Assembly: GCF_000340215.1 (NCBI RefSeq)
Contig: NW_006921536.1
Location: 3,077,016-3,141,015, forward strand
Reading direction: 5' to 3'
Length of the DNA: 64,000 nucleotides
Origin: Pseudocercospora fijiensis CIRAD86
Lineage: Eukaryota > Ascomycota > Dothideomycetes > Mycosphaerellales > Mycosphaerellaceae
Both the position numbers and the translations under genes were made by a program. Numbering within the stretch: position 1 is the stretch's first letter; every line of letters begins with the position of its first letter. Shown here one piece after another: positions 1-9,977 of this stretch. The notes under the pieces are model-generated. The model made no database searches, was not told the origin of the DNA, and was given only the letters and a program-made list of their open reading frames with translations.

Positions 1-325
1 GTCGACCTATAACTCTAGTAACCTTGGTAATGCTACGGAGGTTATTATAGTCTGTATAGACCTATATCGTATATTGGGCCCTATCGAGGTAATGCCTCTA
101 ATACTTAAAGGCCTCGATAATAGCTAAGAGCTCTTGCTCGTAGGTCTCGTAGCGACGCTTAGCATTAATTATCTTTCTTAAGAAGAAGGCAATTAGGTCC
201 TAGTAATAGTTATTATCTGATTGCTAGGACATAATAGCCGATATAGCGAACTATAAAGCGTTAGTCTTAATTCGGATCTGCTTGTTTAGCACGAAATAGT
301 ATAACAAGGGGACTTTAGTAAAGCG

Positions 326-1336
326 CTACTTTAGACCGTCAAAAGCGGCTTGTGCTCTATTAGTCCATTTGAACTCTCTAGATAGATTGGCCTTAGTTTT
401 AGTGAGTTCCGTTAGTAGCATTACGTGCCGCGAGTAACCTTCGATAAATCGACGGTAGAAGTTAGCAAAACCTAGGAATAATTGAAGCTCTTTAATACTA
501 GTAGGTATTAGCCATTTAGTAATAGTCTTAATTCGATTAGGATCAGCCTTAATACCCTCGGTTAATACGAGGAAGCTAAGGAAGGACACCTCTTTAGTAG
601 CAAAGGTGCATTTAGAAGGCTTGTAATATAGGCTATAGGCCCGTAGGCGATCGAGGACCTTTCGTACTATAGCCTAGTATTCCGCAATATTAGGTAAGTG
701 TGTATAAACTAGGATGTTATCTAGGTAAACTATATAGAGGTGATCTAATAGGCCTAACAGGGCCCGATTAATGTAGGACTAGAATGTAGTAGGGGCATTA
801 GCTAGCCCAAATGGTATAACTAAGTACTTAAAATAGCTATAGCGAGTACGAAAGGCTGTCTTCTATTTATCGCCCTTACGAATACGGATGCGGTAATAGG
901 CGTCTTTAATGTCTAATATAGTGTAGTAGTAGGCACTAGAAAGGCGATTAAGGGTCTTATTAATAAGAGGAAGTGGATAGCGATCTTTAATAGTAATAGC
1001 ATTAAGCCTACGATAATCGACATATAGGCGCAGGCTACTATCCTTCTTTAGTACGAATAGGATGGGTGCACTAGCAGGGCTGTTACTATACCGAATACGA
1101 CTATTGGCTAGGTTTTCTTCTAGGTACTTACGTAATACAGCAAGCTCGCGCTTACTAAGGTTGTAGAGTAGTCTAAAAGGGACCTCTTTGCCCTCTATAA
1201 TATCAATCTTATAATCCGTCTCTTTGAATATAGGCAACGTCGATGCTAAGTAGTGTTTAAACATATTAATATAGGTCTCTCGAATAGGTTCTAGTATACG
1301 CTCAAGCTGTTTAGGATCTATGCTATTAGGGGGCAC
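326..1336 (-). pseudogene. Reverse transcriptase / RNase H fragment of copy A
   Basis: Two open stretches on the minus strand (863-1336 and 326-589) carry the Ty3/gypsy reverse transcriptase core. The first contains [20 protein letters not shown] and the [14 protein letters not shown] segment (motif with the first catalytic Asp). Around 715-726 the catalytic box reads YLDN instead of YLDD. The second stretch corresponds to the connection region (FLGFANFYRRFI) leading into RNase H. The normal protein is a polyprotein of well over 1000 residues, so these are surviving windows between RIP-generated stops. No function is expected. Confidence 0.85.
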
Positions 1337-1979
1337 TAGCTCATCGTTATCTCTACCGAGTAGGTCGGCAGTTAGATTAGCTAAGGCGGGAGTTAGGTTG
1401 CTAATGAATAGGACCCTAATATTATTAGGACACTCGCTAATATCGATGTGTTTAATGTCCTCTTTCCTAGCGATTCTAAATCGCTATTATTGACTGCCTA
1501 AGTCTATAACTATAGTATAGTACTTGAGAACAGGGTTGCTAATAACAATGTCGGATAGGAGGCTGTCTATGTCTACTATATAGGTAGTGAAGTTTAGTAG
1601 GCGCTTATTGCCGAGGTCGTCTCTTAGGGCTATATAGATATAGTAGGCTCTATAGGTTAAGTGCCGAGCGTTATTAAACCAAGCAAGGGTTAGCAGGTTA
1701 GTCCTAGGCAGTTGTCGAAGGTCTAATTGCTTAGCTAGGCGATAGCTAATAAGGGCACTAACTGAATTTCCTAGATCTAGTATAACCTTAGTCTTATAGT
1801 TAGTCCTATACGTGTCCGATACGAGACAGGTACGTATAATAGCTAGTATAATGTCGATAGTCTTACGCCGTACAAGGCTAACAGTTAGTACGGCGCTTAT
1901 TCTTTTTTCGACTAATAAGAAGGTTGGCCTATAGGGGTAGCGTTAGCTGCTAAAAGGTGCTTTCGGTGCTTAGCGGCAG

Positions 1980-3264
1980 CGCGGTCGATTCGGGCCTAGT
2001 CCTTAGGTTTGTCGTATTAGCCTAGTAGATAGCTAATGCTGTTACAATTGAAGCACTTTAGTCCGGTTAGGGGATTGCTATAGCTATTGCCGCTGTTGTT
2101 AGCCGAGCGATTAGTACTATAGGGATACGAGCCCCTTCTACGGCCCCTGTTACGGCCTCCTCTGTATAGCCGTCGGCTACGGCTTCTCCTACGGTCGTTA
2201 TTGTTGCTACCTCTATTGTTAGCACTAGTATTGTTCTAATGCGAACCTTGATTTCCTCCGCGGCTACGATAGGTAGCTAGGCGTATCTTAGATTCTAACC
2301 GTTGTTAGAGCTATACTATACGCTCTACAGTCTCGACTTTAACTATAAATTGAATGCGTATAAGATTGGTCTGTTTAAATATACGGCGGCGGTCTAATTT
2401 AAGGACCAATTCCTATCTTAGTTTTAGGCGTATTTCCGAGATCTATATAGAATTAGTCTTAGCCGGAAGGTTATCCTCGAGGGTCTTTAAATAGGCCTTA
2501 AATAAACGAGCCGACTGGTTAGTCTTTTGTTTAGCTCGAAGGTATTAGTCCTAAGTATGCTATTGTCTTAGTATCGGGTTTCTAAGAGTGTCTAGTATAA
2601 TAGTCTTATAGGTTTTCTACTGAACAGCAGTCTAATTATTAAGGGAATCGAAATGGTCGTCCTAGGTGCGCTTTAGGTTACTATTAATGTACTGCATAGC
2701 GTAAACAACTAAGGAATAGTCGTCTAGAAGAGCCCTTAGTGCATTTCGCTAGTTAAGTTCGCAATTACGTATATAATCATTGTATTGCTTGCGACTAGAG
2801 CTATTAAACACGGTGCAGTCCTTAAGTTTAGTATCCTTCTTCTAGACTAGGACTGATAGTAAAGAAGGCCCTACGGTCGGCTTAGTGTTAGTTGTTAGGG
2901 CCTCCTAAAGGCGACGAATTTCGAGGAGGTTATCCTTTAGCTGTTGTTCTTAACGTAGAGCAGCGAGCCTGTTTTAGGTGGCTTCTTAAAGTCTCGCTAC
3001 TAGCTAGGGCCTAAAGGCTAGTTAGCTATATCGTCGATTAACAATGTTGTTAAGTATGTTATTAATAGGCAACTCTAGGTCGTCACCTAGAACTATAGGT
3101 TCTTCGGTAGGCCTAGTAGCAGGCTCTTTAGCAGGCACCTTAGTAGGGGGTACTTTAGTAGGCACTTTAGCAGGCACTGTGCTACTAGCGTTGTCGTTGC
3201 TAGCGCTGCTAGCGGCAGCACGGTTGTTTTTTCGTAACGAACTAGCTATTATAAGGGGCGACAC
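1980..3264 (-). pseudogene. Gag and zinc knuckle of copy A
   Basis: The open stretch 3022-3264 on the minus strand is a gag N-terminal part with repeated Pro-Ala-Lys-Val units and the end motif ILNNIVNRRYS, also present in copies B and C. Downstream the gag frame is broken by stops but remains recognisable. At about 2040-2065 (minus strand) a degraded CCHC zinc knuckle is seen: KCFNC is followed by a short spacer in which the expected His and last Cys positions are altered by transitions. The plus-strand open frame over the same bases is an antisense shadow of the repeats. Confidence 0.75.
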
Positions 3265-3521
3265 TAATAATGTATTGTTAGCCCCTAAGATGCGGATGTA
3301 GCGGAATTAGTAGATATTAGTCTAGTACGATTGACTTAGTGTAATAGGCCGTATAGAAGGCCTTGCTTAATAATTGGTACGGTTGTTTCGATAGAGTAGT
3401 ACGTGTAGGTCCCGTTCTTCGGGCGTAATATAGTTAAATCGATAGTTTTCGTAGCTATACCGCTAAAAGCTTAAAATAAGGACTATCTAGCTGCTACCCT
3501 TAAAGGGTAGATCGAATACTG

Positions 3522-3719
3522 TATAAGAAGGGTTATGTTAGCAGGTAGATAGGGTAGTAGTGAATCAGTATAGTATTCGATAGAGATCTAAGAGGAGAGG
3601 GAGGAAGGCAGGCTAGTTAGCCTAACGCTAAGCGCCAAGCCCTGCCTAAGGCATCGAGACCCTAGCTTTACTCGAGCCTAGTCACATACTAATTACGTAT
3701 AACCTCTTTAGTCCTAACA
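3522..3719 (-). repeat. 5' LTR of chromovirus copy A
   Basis: About 198 bp matching the LTRs of copies B and C. In element orientation it begins TGTTAG and ends in a TGTAAGAAGGG-type terminus read on the other strand (here TATAAGAAGGG, RIP-altered). It contains the conserved block around TACGTAATTAG and the CTTAGGCAGGGCTTGGCGCT-like core. Only one LTR of this copy is inside the window. Confidence 0.85.
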
Positions 3720-4519
3720 GTATCTACGTTACTATAATACTATTATATCTAACTCGCCGTAAGGCATAGCTTCGTAAGCGTTAGTCTAGTAGTAAGAAGA
3801 AGGACTAGTAGCTTATTAACGGTCTAGCAAGAGTAAGAGCCCTATAGAATAAATATTAAGCACGCTATAAGCCTACTTCTAAGGAGTCTACTTCTATAGC
3901 CGCTGTCGCTATAGAAGCTACAGGTTATTTAACGGATATAATAGCGTAGCAATAAGAGCTTAAGAACGACGTGCTTACGACTAATATTAATTACTTCGAG
4001 TCCTTTATTGCCGCTACGCCTATTAAGCTGCTATAAGTTAGTACCGATAAGCGGATAAGCTAACTAATCTATATAAGTCTACTTAAATAGTAGTACCTGC
4101 CTATGTAACGGACGGCCTATCTAACGCTCTCGTAACTAGCTATCGACTTATTGTCCGCCTTCGCTATATCCGTAGAGTCCGAGCGTACCTTTAGTAGTAG
4201 TAGACGTACGGTTTTATAGGACCGAGCCTCTCTTAATAGCAATAGCATCCGAATAAGCGAGTGTTCTAAGTAATAGCAACGTACTAGCGTAGCGGATTTA
4301 CTAGTAGATATACTATAACTAAGTATAGAAGCGGAAGACAACGACGAGTTATATAAATAGCTATAGAACACCCTCCTTCTTAACCCTAAGCGTTACTACT
4401 GCCCTCACTGTCGCTGAGATTGTATTTGAATATAAATTGAATATGAATATTCACTAACATTCATTAGTGAATCTGAATACGAGCAGTGAATCTTGAATAT
4501 TCAGTATTCAACAGCTATG
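3720..4519 (+). pseudogene. hAT transposase C-terminal relic and AT-rich terminus
   Basis: Plus-strand translation around 4127-4330 gives the hAT dimerisation region: LAIDLLSAFAISVESERTFS followed by SSRRTVL, a stop at the usual Trp, then DRASLNSNSI and ECSK with stops at the following Trp positions. Trp to stop (TGG to TAG/TAA) is the expected RIP outcome. The N-terminal part is missing, cut by insertion of chromovirus copy A. After about 4390 the sequence becomes AT-rich with many TGAATAT-like words and a perfect 9-bp hairpin at 4449-4472 (ATTCACTAA, six-base loop, TTAGTGAAT), which resembles hAT subterminal DNA. The exact element end is not resolved; it may coincide with 4519/4520, where a duplicated host segment begins. 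Confidence 0.75.
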
Positions 4520-5397
4520 TGGTGCGTGAGTGTCTCCCTAGATGTCTTTGTGCTGTACCATTCATTCCCGACCATGGCCACCGCCGTCATCGTCGCAAAG
4601 GAGCCAATGGCTTGTGTAGGCAGATTGGCTGTAGCCAGATATGCCAGAGCGCGTTGGCGTGGAGTCTGAGGTTTCTTCATGGCTGAAAACGGAGCGCTCA
4701 TAACGCTACCGACAACATGAGAAGCAGCGCCGACGGTTAGGCCGACGAAGCCACCAAAGACACCAAAAGGATTGAAAGACTTTGCTGACTTGCCCATGGC
4801 TTTCACACTCTTCTTCACATGGTTCGCATACTGCTTCTGGAAGTCGCCCATAGCATGGCCCACGTCTGCGGCATGATGAAGGGCTTGCTTAGAGACATTG
4901 GCGGAGAGAAAGGCGGATGTGGTGTTTAGGAAACTGTACCATGAGTCTGGAGGAATTCCATAGTTGATCAGATTGGTGGGATAGGCAGCGAGGAGTGGAG
5001 CGCTCGGACCAGGTGACACTTGGGGTATTGCCAATGGCTTGTTGATGGCATTCGCTGCGGCCAGTGTGTATGTCGGGAGCTCGGCATTGGGAAAATTGAA
5101 TGGAGCAGATGCCGTGGGACCGATCGGCTCCCCATTGGCATTCTTTTCTTTAGCGAGGTCTTTGCTAGTAGCATCGGCCTGGACGTCCTTCTCTCTAGGG
5201 AGACCTTTGCTTGCACCATCTGGCTGTGCATCTTCATAAGAGGGAAGGTCGTCTCCATGGAGTGTCTGCTCCTCAGCTCGTGATGAAGCAGCATCCGAAA
5301 GATCGTCTCGGTCTTGGTGGCGTGAGCTGTTCTGCGTGGCTTCCACTTCTTTCGACAAAGCCATCGTTCCGGTAACGTCAATTTGCCGTTGTGTCAA
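4501..5397 (-). CDS. Hypothetical protein, 298 aa, probably with replaced C-terminus
   Basis: Single-exon reading frame of 298 residues. The N-terminal 100 residues are polar and low-complexity, with LPSYEDAQP and a later ELPTYT. The middle (about 120-230) has the run PGPSAPLLAAYP, then an SWYSFLNTTSAFLSANVSKQ segment, followed by a Gly/Ala/Val-rich hydrophobic patch (FGGFVGLTVGAASHVVGSV) and KKPQTPRQRALAYLATAN. No catalytic domain is recognised; the style matches lineage-restricted ascomycete hypothetical proteins. The last about 40 codons come from a 104-bp segment that occurs identically upstream of the gene at 5702-5805, and the final codons run into AT-rich transposon-like DNA. The native C-terminus was therefore probably lost at a breakpoint near 4623. 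Start chosen as the first Met of the frame; an internal Met at residue 12 is also possible. Confidence 0.55.
   Translation of the reverse strand: MTQRQIDVTGTMALSKEVEATQNSSRHQDRDDLSDAASSRAEEQTLHGDDLPSYEDAQPDGASKGLPREKDVQADATSKDLAKEKNANGEPIGPTASAPFNFPNAELPTYTLAAANAINKPLAIPQVSPGPSAPLLAAYPTNLINYGIPPDSWYSFLNTTSAFLSANVSKQALHHAADVGHAMGDFQKQYANHVKKSVKAMGKSAKSFNPFGVFGGFVGLTVGAASHVVGSVMSAPFSAMKKPQTPRQRALAYLATANLPTQAIGSFATMTAVAMVGNEWYSTKTSRETLTHHIAVEY
4520..4623. repeat. 104-bp direct repeat, copy 1
   Basis: Identical over 104 bases to 5702-5805 and in the same orientation. Copy 1 encodes the last residues of the hypothetical protein on the minus strand (from LPTQAIGSF to near the stop). Its left edge is exactly where AT-rich transposon-like sequence starts. 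Confidence 0.9.
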
Positions 5398-6264
5398 TTA
5401 AATACAGGCTATCGCGGTCCCCGAATGTAACGGCCACAGAAAGGTTCAGATCTGATGGTGAATGTCTTCAGCTAAGGAGTAGTGGAAGACTGGCGTGGCC
5501 ACTGGTACAGCTTGAAAGGGAGAATAAAATGTATGGTCCGGGTATCGAGCTGTGAGCACTCAGCACGAAATGAGAATACATCTTGATGATATTCTCAGCT
5601 CCGATACTTGAAGCAGGGATACGAGAGGTTTATCTGCGAATGCGAGGTCCACATGGCTCGAATCTGATTGGCCATACCGCCTTGGACTCCCTGAAGGGGG
5701 ATGGTGCGTGAGTGTCTCCCTAGATGTCTTTGTGCTGTACCATTCATTCCCGACCATGGCCACCGCCGTCATCGTCGCAAAGGAGCCAATGGCTTGTGTA
5801 GGCAGCAGTATTCGATATGGCGAAGCTGCGGGTCTCGGAGGTGTGAGGTGGATGCTAACTTTGCTAAGCATGCTCCGCCATGCGGCATTTCCGAGCGTCC
5901 AGGCACCCATATTCCAGGTGACGATCCGGGTGGCAGTTCTGGATGACAGGTGATGAAGCAGAAATCGAGCGGATCAGTATGGCCGTCATTGCAAAGCGCT
6001 CTTTTGAAGTGTGGTCGACGTCCGAGCAGAAGCAAGAGCTCGGTGAGTGACTCGAGCCACACAAGGGGCAGGAATAAAGAGTCAAGGACAGACAATAGAC
6101 CGGACCGCTCATTGCAAAGCTATCGATGTTCTGGACGACTTGCATATGCGAATAGGTGAACGGGCAGAGATATAGAAAAAAACACGAAACATGGCATACG
6201 CGACGCGAAGATTCAGCGCCAAGACATTGTTGGCTGCTTAAGACTGCTGTATCTCAAACACGCA
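5398..6264. other. Intergenic region holding repeat copy 2
   Basis: Upstream region of the hypothetical gene and downstream region of the hydrolase. Apart from the second copy of the 104-bp repeat I see no convincing gene. Several overlapping frames of 60-116 codons exist on both strands, but none has a domain, a splice pattern or a clear codon bias. Base composition is that of ordinary host DNA, not RIP-mutated. Confidence 0.6.
5702..5805. repeat. 104-bp direct repeat, copy 2
   Basis: Perfect match to 4520-4623, 1182 bp away. Both copies lack transition differences, which fits either a recent origin or the known length threshold of RIP (hundreds of bases in Neurospora), below which short duplications escape. 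Confidence 0.9.
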
Positions 6265-7273
6265 TCAAAACTCCTTCCTGAGCACATCCACAACAAGAGG
6301 TATAACCAAATCCGGTCTCGTAAACGGTGCTCCATGCCCAGCCTTCACCTCATAGACACTAACATCACCTCCCGGTCTCGCTTTCCTCACTGTCTCAGCC
6401 ATCCTCTTCTGCACTCTAGGAGGAAGTGGAATGTCCTCAGCCGGAATGATGAACACAACCTTATCCACATCCACGTACCCAGCATGCTCTGTTTCGTTGG
6501 TGATCGACAAGTATGACTGAAATCTAAACTGCTCAGCGATCGCCATGGCGTCTGCTTCCGGAAGATCTGAGAAAGTCGTTCGAGCTGAGGTGACTAGGTC
6601 GGAATGGTATAGAAATGGTCCCTGCAGACTCAAGATCAGTACAAGGAAAATGTTGTTGTGGGTGGGTGGGAATGAAACTCACATCCGCATCAACAGAGTC
6701 GAACTGCAACTCCATTTCTTCGTTGATATTGATCATGCTTTGTCCCACCCTGGGAACATATGCGGCAAGATACACCAGCCCTATCACTCGTCCTTCGCCT
6801 GGCACGCCCGTTCGGCAACCATTTCTCTCTCGCTTCGTGGTCAGGCCACGACCGCATGCTGTCAGAATGAGACCGGCGTACGAATGTCCAACGACCACCA
6901 CATCTTTGCCAAGATCGCAGAGGGTTGTGAGGATACCGGAAAAGAACGAAACATCTTCGTACAAGGTATTAGGGCGCTCGCCAGGCTTTCGGGATGCTGT
7001 GGGGACGTCGAAGGCGAAGACTTCGTACCCATGGGCTCGAAGGCCGGTAACTATGGGATCATACTGGAGAAAATTGTCAAATGTTTGATGTTCCCCTGTA
7101 TGGCAGGAGCTGATATCTCCCAGGTGGCTGTTCTTTCCGATACTTACAATAGGGATTGTCGAGAAAGCTCCGGGAATGAGCAAAACTGCAGGCAAGGGCT
7201 TGGAATCAGCACGGTCTCGATTCGCGCTACTTGTCCCTGACATGGGGGCCATTGTGGGTGGAGGAAGGTGCAT
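6265..7273 (-). CDS. Alpha/beta hydrolase (three exons)
   Basis: Alpha/beta-hydrolase-fold protein, probably an esterase-like enzyme. Visible elements are the first strand with oxyanion loop (PAVLLIPGAFS), a second strand (GYEVFAFDVPTAS), and the nucleophile elbow VVVVGHSYAGL with Ser in GHSYAG. A later Asp candidate lies in the VDVDKVVFIIPAED region, and the catalytic His in VKAGHGAPFTRPD near the C-terminus. Two introns are inferred. Intron 1 at 7064-7147 (84 bp, GTAAGT...CTCCAG) joins GAFSTIPI to YDPIVTGL; intron 2 at 6622-6682 (61 bp, GTGAGT...CTGCAG) joins VDAD to GPFLYHSD. Both keep the frame and restore the family spacing. The start is placed at the Met in MHLPPPTMAPM; the frame is open upstream to 7345 and a later Met in MAPMSGTSS is also possible. 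No signal peptide is seen, so it is probably cytosolic. Substrate unknown. Confidence 0.8.
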
Positions 7274-7345
7274 TGTGAATGGAGGAAGGCGTTCATATGC
7301 AAGGAAGGTGCGATGAGCGAGGGAGGATAGCAGTGTATATATCAC

Positions 7346-8111
7346 CCATAGCGTCGACCATCAGTCCTCATAGATGCTATCCCGAATCTCAATCTCGGTG
7401 CGAGGTAGGCTCGCCGCTCGGGTATGATGCGGCAACCGAGCTGTCGTGTAGCAAAGACGGGTAGCACGTTGCTAATGCCTTATTAGGAGGGAAACTATGG
7501 GCAAAACTGAGCCGCCCTGCCAGGAATACAAGTGTGATGCTCTGCTCTGACCGCTCAAAGGAGGAGGATGGGATGACCCGAAGAACCGCCGCGGTGCATT
7601 ACTCGAGTCGCAGGTCTTAGAAGTGTGCTTGTTTCCCGAATGATTCGCCCAGGAGCAGCTGTGCCTCTCTGAAATGTTTTAAGTGATTGCGCATTGCAGC
7701 GTAGTGCAGGTTGAGATGGCGTGCGAAGCCGAAGCAGATATGAAGGAGGCGCGAGGAAGATATCATGACCACGGTAGAACTCGGCATCTAAAGACAACCT
7801 TAAGCAAACCTCTCGCATCCTCAAGATACCGCTATGGCAAACCTCTCGCATCCTAATAGAGATACTGCTATAACAGTAACGATAGCGCTAGCGATCAAGC
7901 GCAATACAAGTCGACCGAACAAGAGAGTCTCGCTACGACCGAATAAGAGTGCCGCGCTACGACAGAAACGGGACCGCGGCTGTGTGTTCAGGCGGTACGA
8001 AGCATAAGGCGGAAGCTTCGCTCGCACTTTGTAGGCACCACGCAGAGCCGCCTACACTGTACAGCCATATTAGAACCAGTAGCCTTGTGCCTGTAAATTT
8101 CATTGGAGTGC
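7346..8111. other. Intergenic region with short degraded repeat patch
   Basis: No gene recognised. Around 7800-7975 the sequence turns transposon-like (many CTA/TAG and CG words). It contains two short imperfect duplications: a unit beginning CAAACCTCTCGCATCCT (about 7807 and 7834) and a unit around CTACGACCGAATAAGAG. This looks like a small decayed repeat fragment. The rest is ordinary intergenic DNA between the 5' end of the hydrolase and the 3' end of the PIG-P gene. Confidence 0.5.
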
Positions 8112-9338
8112 TCAATCAATATGCTCAAAGTGGGTATCGTAATCATCGTCAGCGCCGTACAGAATCTCGCAAACGCCTCCAATTGGTATGTCCATCACTG
8201 CGTCAGTCCCTTCATTCCACAAATTACGCCAATCGAGCTCCGGGCTGAGCGGCTGTACTTTTGTGATGCTCGATTGCCTGCTGTGTGCATTCCTGCCTTT
8301 GCCACCAGCTTTCTTTCCGATACTGCTCTTGTGGGCGTGACTTCCTTTGTACTTGGTCGTATCAATGTCATTCTTCCAACTGGCTTGCGCCCCACGCATA
8401 ATCTTGCCGTTTGCGTCTACAACAGCCACATTGGCTGCCTCATCAACAAGACATTCCACACTCTTGAGAGGCAGAGTCAAATATCCGATATTGTAGGAGG
8501 CCAGAGCGACATAAATGTAGACGACAAGCATGACCGTCCAGGCGGGAACTGCTAGAGCCCACCATCGGTTGGGGTAGTAGTAAATGCCCAGCTGGTGCAG
8601 GAATGGAGACGGCAAAAAGCTCCACAGCAGATACACAATGAACGCCAAGCTACTGGTCAAGTAGAGTGTGAAGCCGTAGTACTCGTAAGTAGGCACACGG
8701 GGGCTCGCGCGAGGAATCGGCTTGGCAGAGCGGAAGGTGCTCGTTAGTGTCGAGGCAGCGGCGGAATTTGGTGTTTGTGTGCCCGTCACATCACCACGAG
8801 TATGCGCTGTGCCTTCATCGCTGGAAGGGTCTGGCGTGGTAGGTCTGCTGTTCTGCGCTGTGAGAGGCCTCAACAGTGATGTCAAGGATGGGGAAGGCGG
8901 CAACGGCGTAGGCGGCCGATTGTAGAACGGAGGGGCGAAGGCGGAAGGGGCGAGATGAGTGTAGCTTCTGGAGTACTGATGGTATATTGGCGTTGTTGGG
9001 AGATTTGGGACGTGCCCGTCTTCTTCTTCCGCGGACTCCTCATCTGTAGATGCTGGTGATAGTGACGGTGGTTCGTGGGCTGAGTCTAGGGAGAAATGAT
9101 CGATAGAGGCAGGCTCAGACGGCGAGCTGATATTGTCGCCAGAGATGTCGGGTAATATAGTTATGGCATGGTCTGGATGCAGTGTCGCCGGCGCACCATT
9201 GGCAGTATCATGCTTTTTCTCAAGCGAACGAAGGGTGGGCAGGTTCGGAGTCGACTTGGACTGAAAGCCCGTTGGCACTGCTAGTGGCTTCGGAGGCGTT
9301 CCTTTGCCTCTGCTTTGTGGTGGCATCGTGGGTAGCAC
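8112..9338 (-). CDS. PIG-P domain protein, GPI-GlcNAc transferase subunit
   Basis: 408-residue single-exon frame. PIG-P (Gpi19 in yeast) is a small membrane subunit of the complex that moves GlcNAc from UDP-GlcNAc to phosphatidylinositol on the ER, the first step of GPI-anchor synthesis. Residues of about 215-310 form the PIG-P domain: YEYYGFTLYLTSSLAFIVY, a first membrane segment ending in LLWSFLP, the conserved PNRWWALAVPAW, then the second membrane segment VMLVVYIYVALASYNIGYLT. The N-terminal 200 residues are Pro/Ser/Thr-rich and disordered. The C-terminal part is basic, with the late motif EWDWRNLWNEGTDAVMDIP-like (here LDWRNLWNEGTDAVMDIPIG), a known end region of fungal PIG-P. Longer than the yeast protein, as usual in filamentous fungi. 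Assignment confident. Confidence 0.9.
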   Translation of the reverse strand: MLPTMPPQSRGKGTPPKPLAVPTGFQSKSTPNLPTLRSLEKKHDTANGAPATLHPDHAITILPDISGDNISSPSEPASIDHFSLDSAHEPPSLSPASTDEESAEEEDGHVPNLPTTPIYHQYSRSYTHLAPSAFAPPFYNRPPTPLPPSPSLTSLLRPLTAQNSRPTTPDPSSDEGTAHTRGDVTGTQTPNSAAASTLTSTFRSAKPIPRASPRVPTYEYYGFTLYLTSSLAFIVYLLWSFLPSPFLHQLGIYYYPNRWWALAVPAWTVMLVVYIYVALASYNIGYLTLPLKSVECLVDEAANVAVVDANGKIMRGAQASWKNDIDTTKYKGSHAHKSSIGKKAGGKGRNAHSRQSSITKVQPLSPELDWRNLWNEGTDAVMDIPIGGVCEILYGADDDYDTHFEHID

Positions 9339-9977
9339 TCATGCTCATGGAGATGCTGGCTACCGAAGTAAAGGAAACACCGGCCGCTGTCTCCTTTCAG
9401 ACGCTCACGTGTTGGAGCCTCAGGCTGCATGTCTTGGCTCGATAGTAATCGTGGCCGTGGCCTACGCTTGCTTTCTGGCAGACCAATAGCTATTCAAGGC
9501 CGTTCGACATTATGCTTGAGAATCATAAGCTGTATCAATTGATCGTGACATCCTAGAGTGGATGAAGCGACCTCATTGATCATGGGCACGCTCTCAGAAG
9601 GCTAAGCGTTACTCGGCAGAAGCAGAGAATGGCTGTCCTGCCGTCCTGATGTTCCGTCTTGTTACCACACAAGGCGTAATTCGATTAAAATGGAAAGAAA
9701 GCGATATGATTCTCCTGCGCATGTCTCATAACATTATTAGAGAATCGAAAAGTATAGTATAGCTTTATATATCAGGAAGCGAAGTGGAAATTTCTGCAGG
9801 TAGTAGTAGTGTTAACAAAGCAAAAAACAAGCCTTTGGGTATCTTTTGATCCAAATATGCAAAGAAAGACAAAAAAAGCACGCATGCTTGCTCAACTCAA
9901 CTCCCAAAAAGTCATAAAAAAAGTCCTCCCATCTATTCGTAGTCCTGTTTCAACCTTTTTCTGACTGTTTTGTTCGT
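9339..9977. other. Intergenic region, PIG-P promoter / laccase 3' flank
   Basis: No gene seen. It contains the upstream region of the PIG-P gene and the 3' untranslated region of the laccase, with AT-rich and A-rich runs at 9660-9960. Short frames here are antisense extensions without support. Confidence 0.6.

Larger units (their letters stand above)
1..3719 (-). mobile_element. Ty3/gypsy chromovirus copy A, 5' part, RIP-mutated
   Basis: Reading the minus strand from right to left gives LTR, gag, zinc knuckle, protease region, reverse transcriptase and the start of RNase H; integrase and the 3' LTR lie beyond the left edge. The sequence is collinear with copies B (34978-42114, plus strand) and C (42161-56829, minus strand); base 1 corresponds to about 45601 in C. 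Frames are broken mainly by TAG/TAA where homologous copies or the family have Gln or Trp, and C/T and G/A transitions dominate, as expected for RIP. The element sits in the relic hAT transposase that begins at 3720. The base run GTATC right after the LTR could be half of a 5-bp target duplication, but the other half is outside the window. Non-functional; family assignment is secure. Confidence 0.9.

Noticed and set aside
5560..5910. 116-codon minus-strand frame including repeat copy 2 as a second gene.
   Set aside because: Its similarity to the neighbouring gene is confined to the 104-bp duplication; the rest has no domain and no conserved features.
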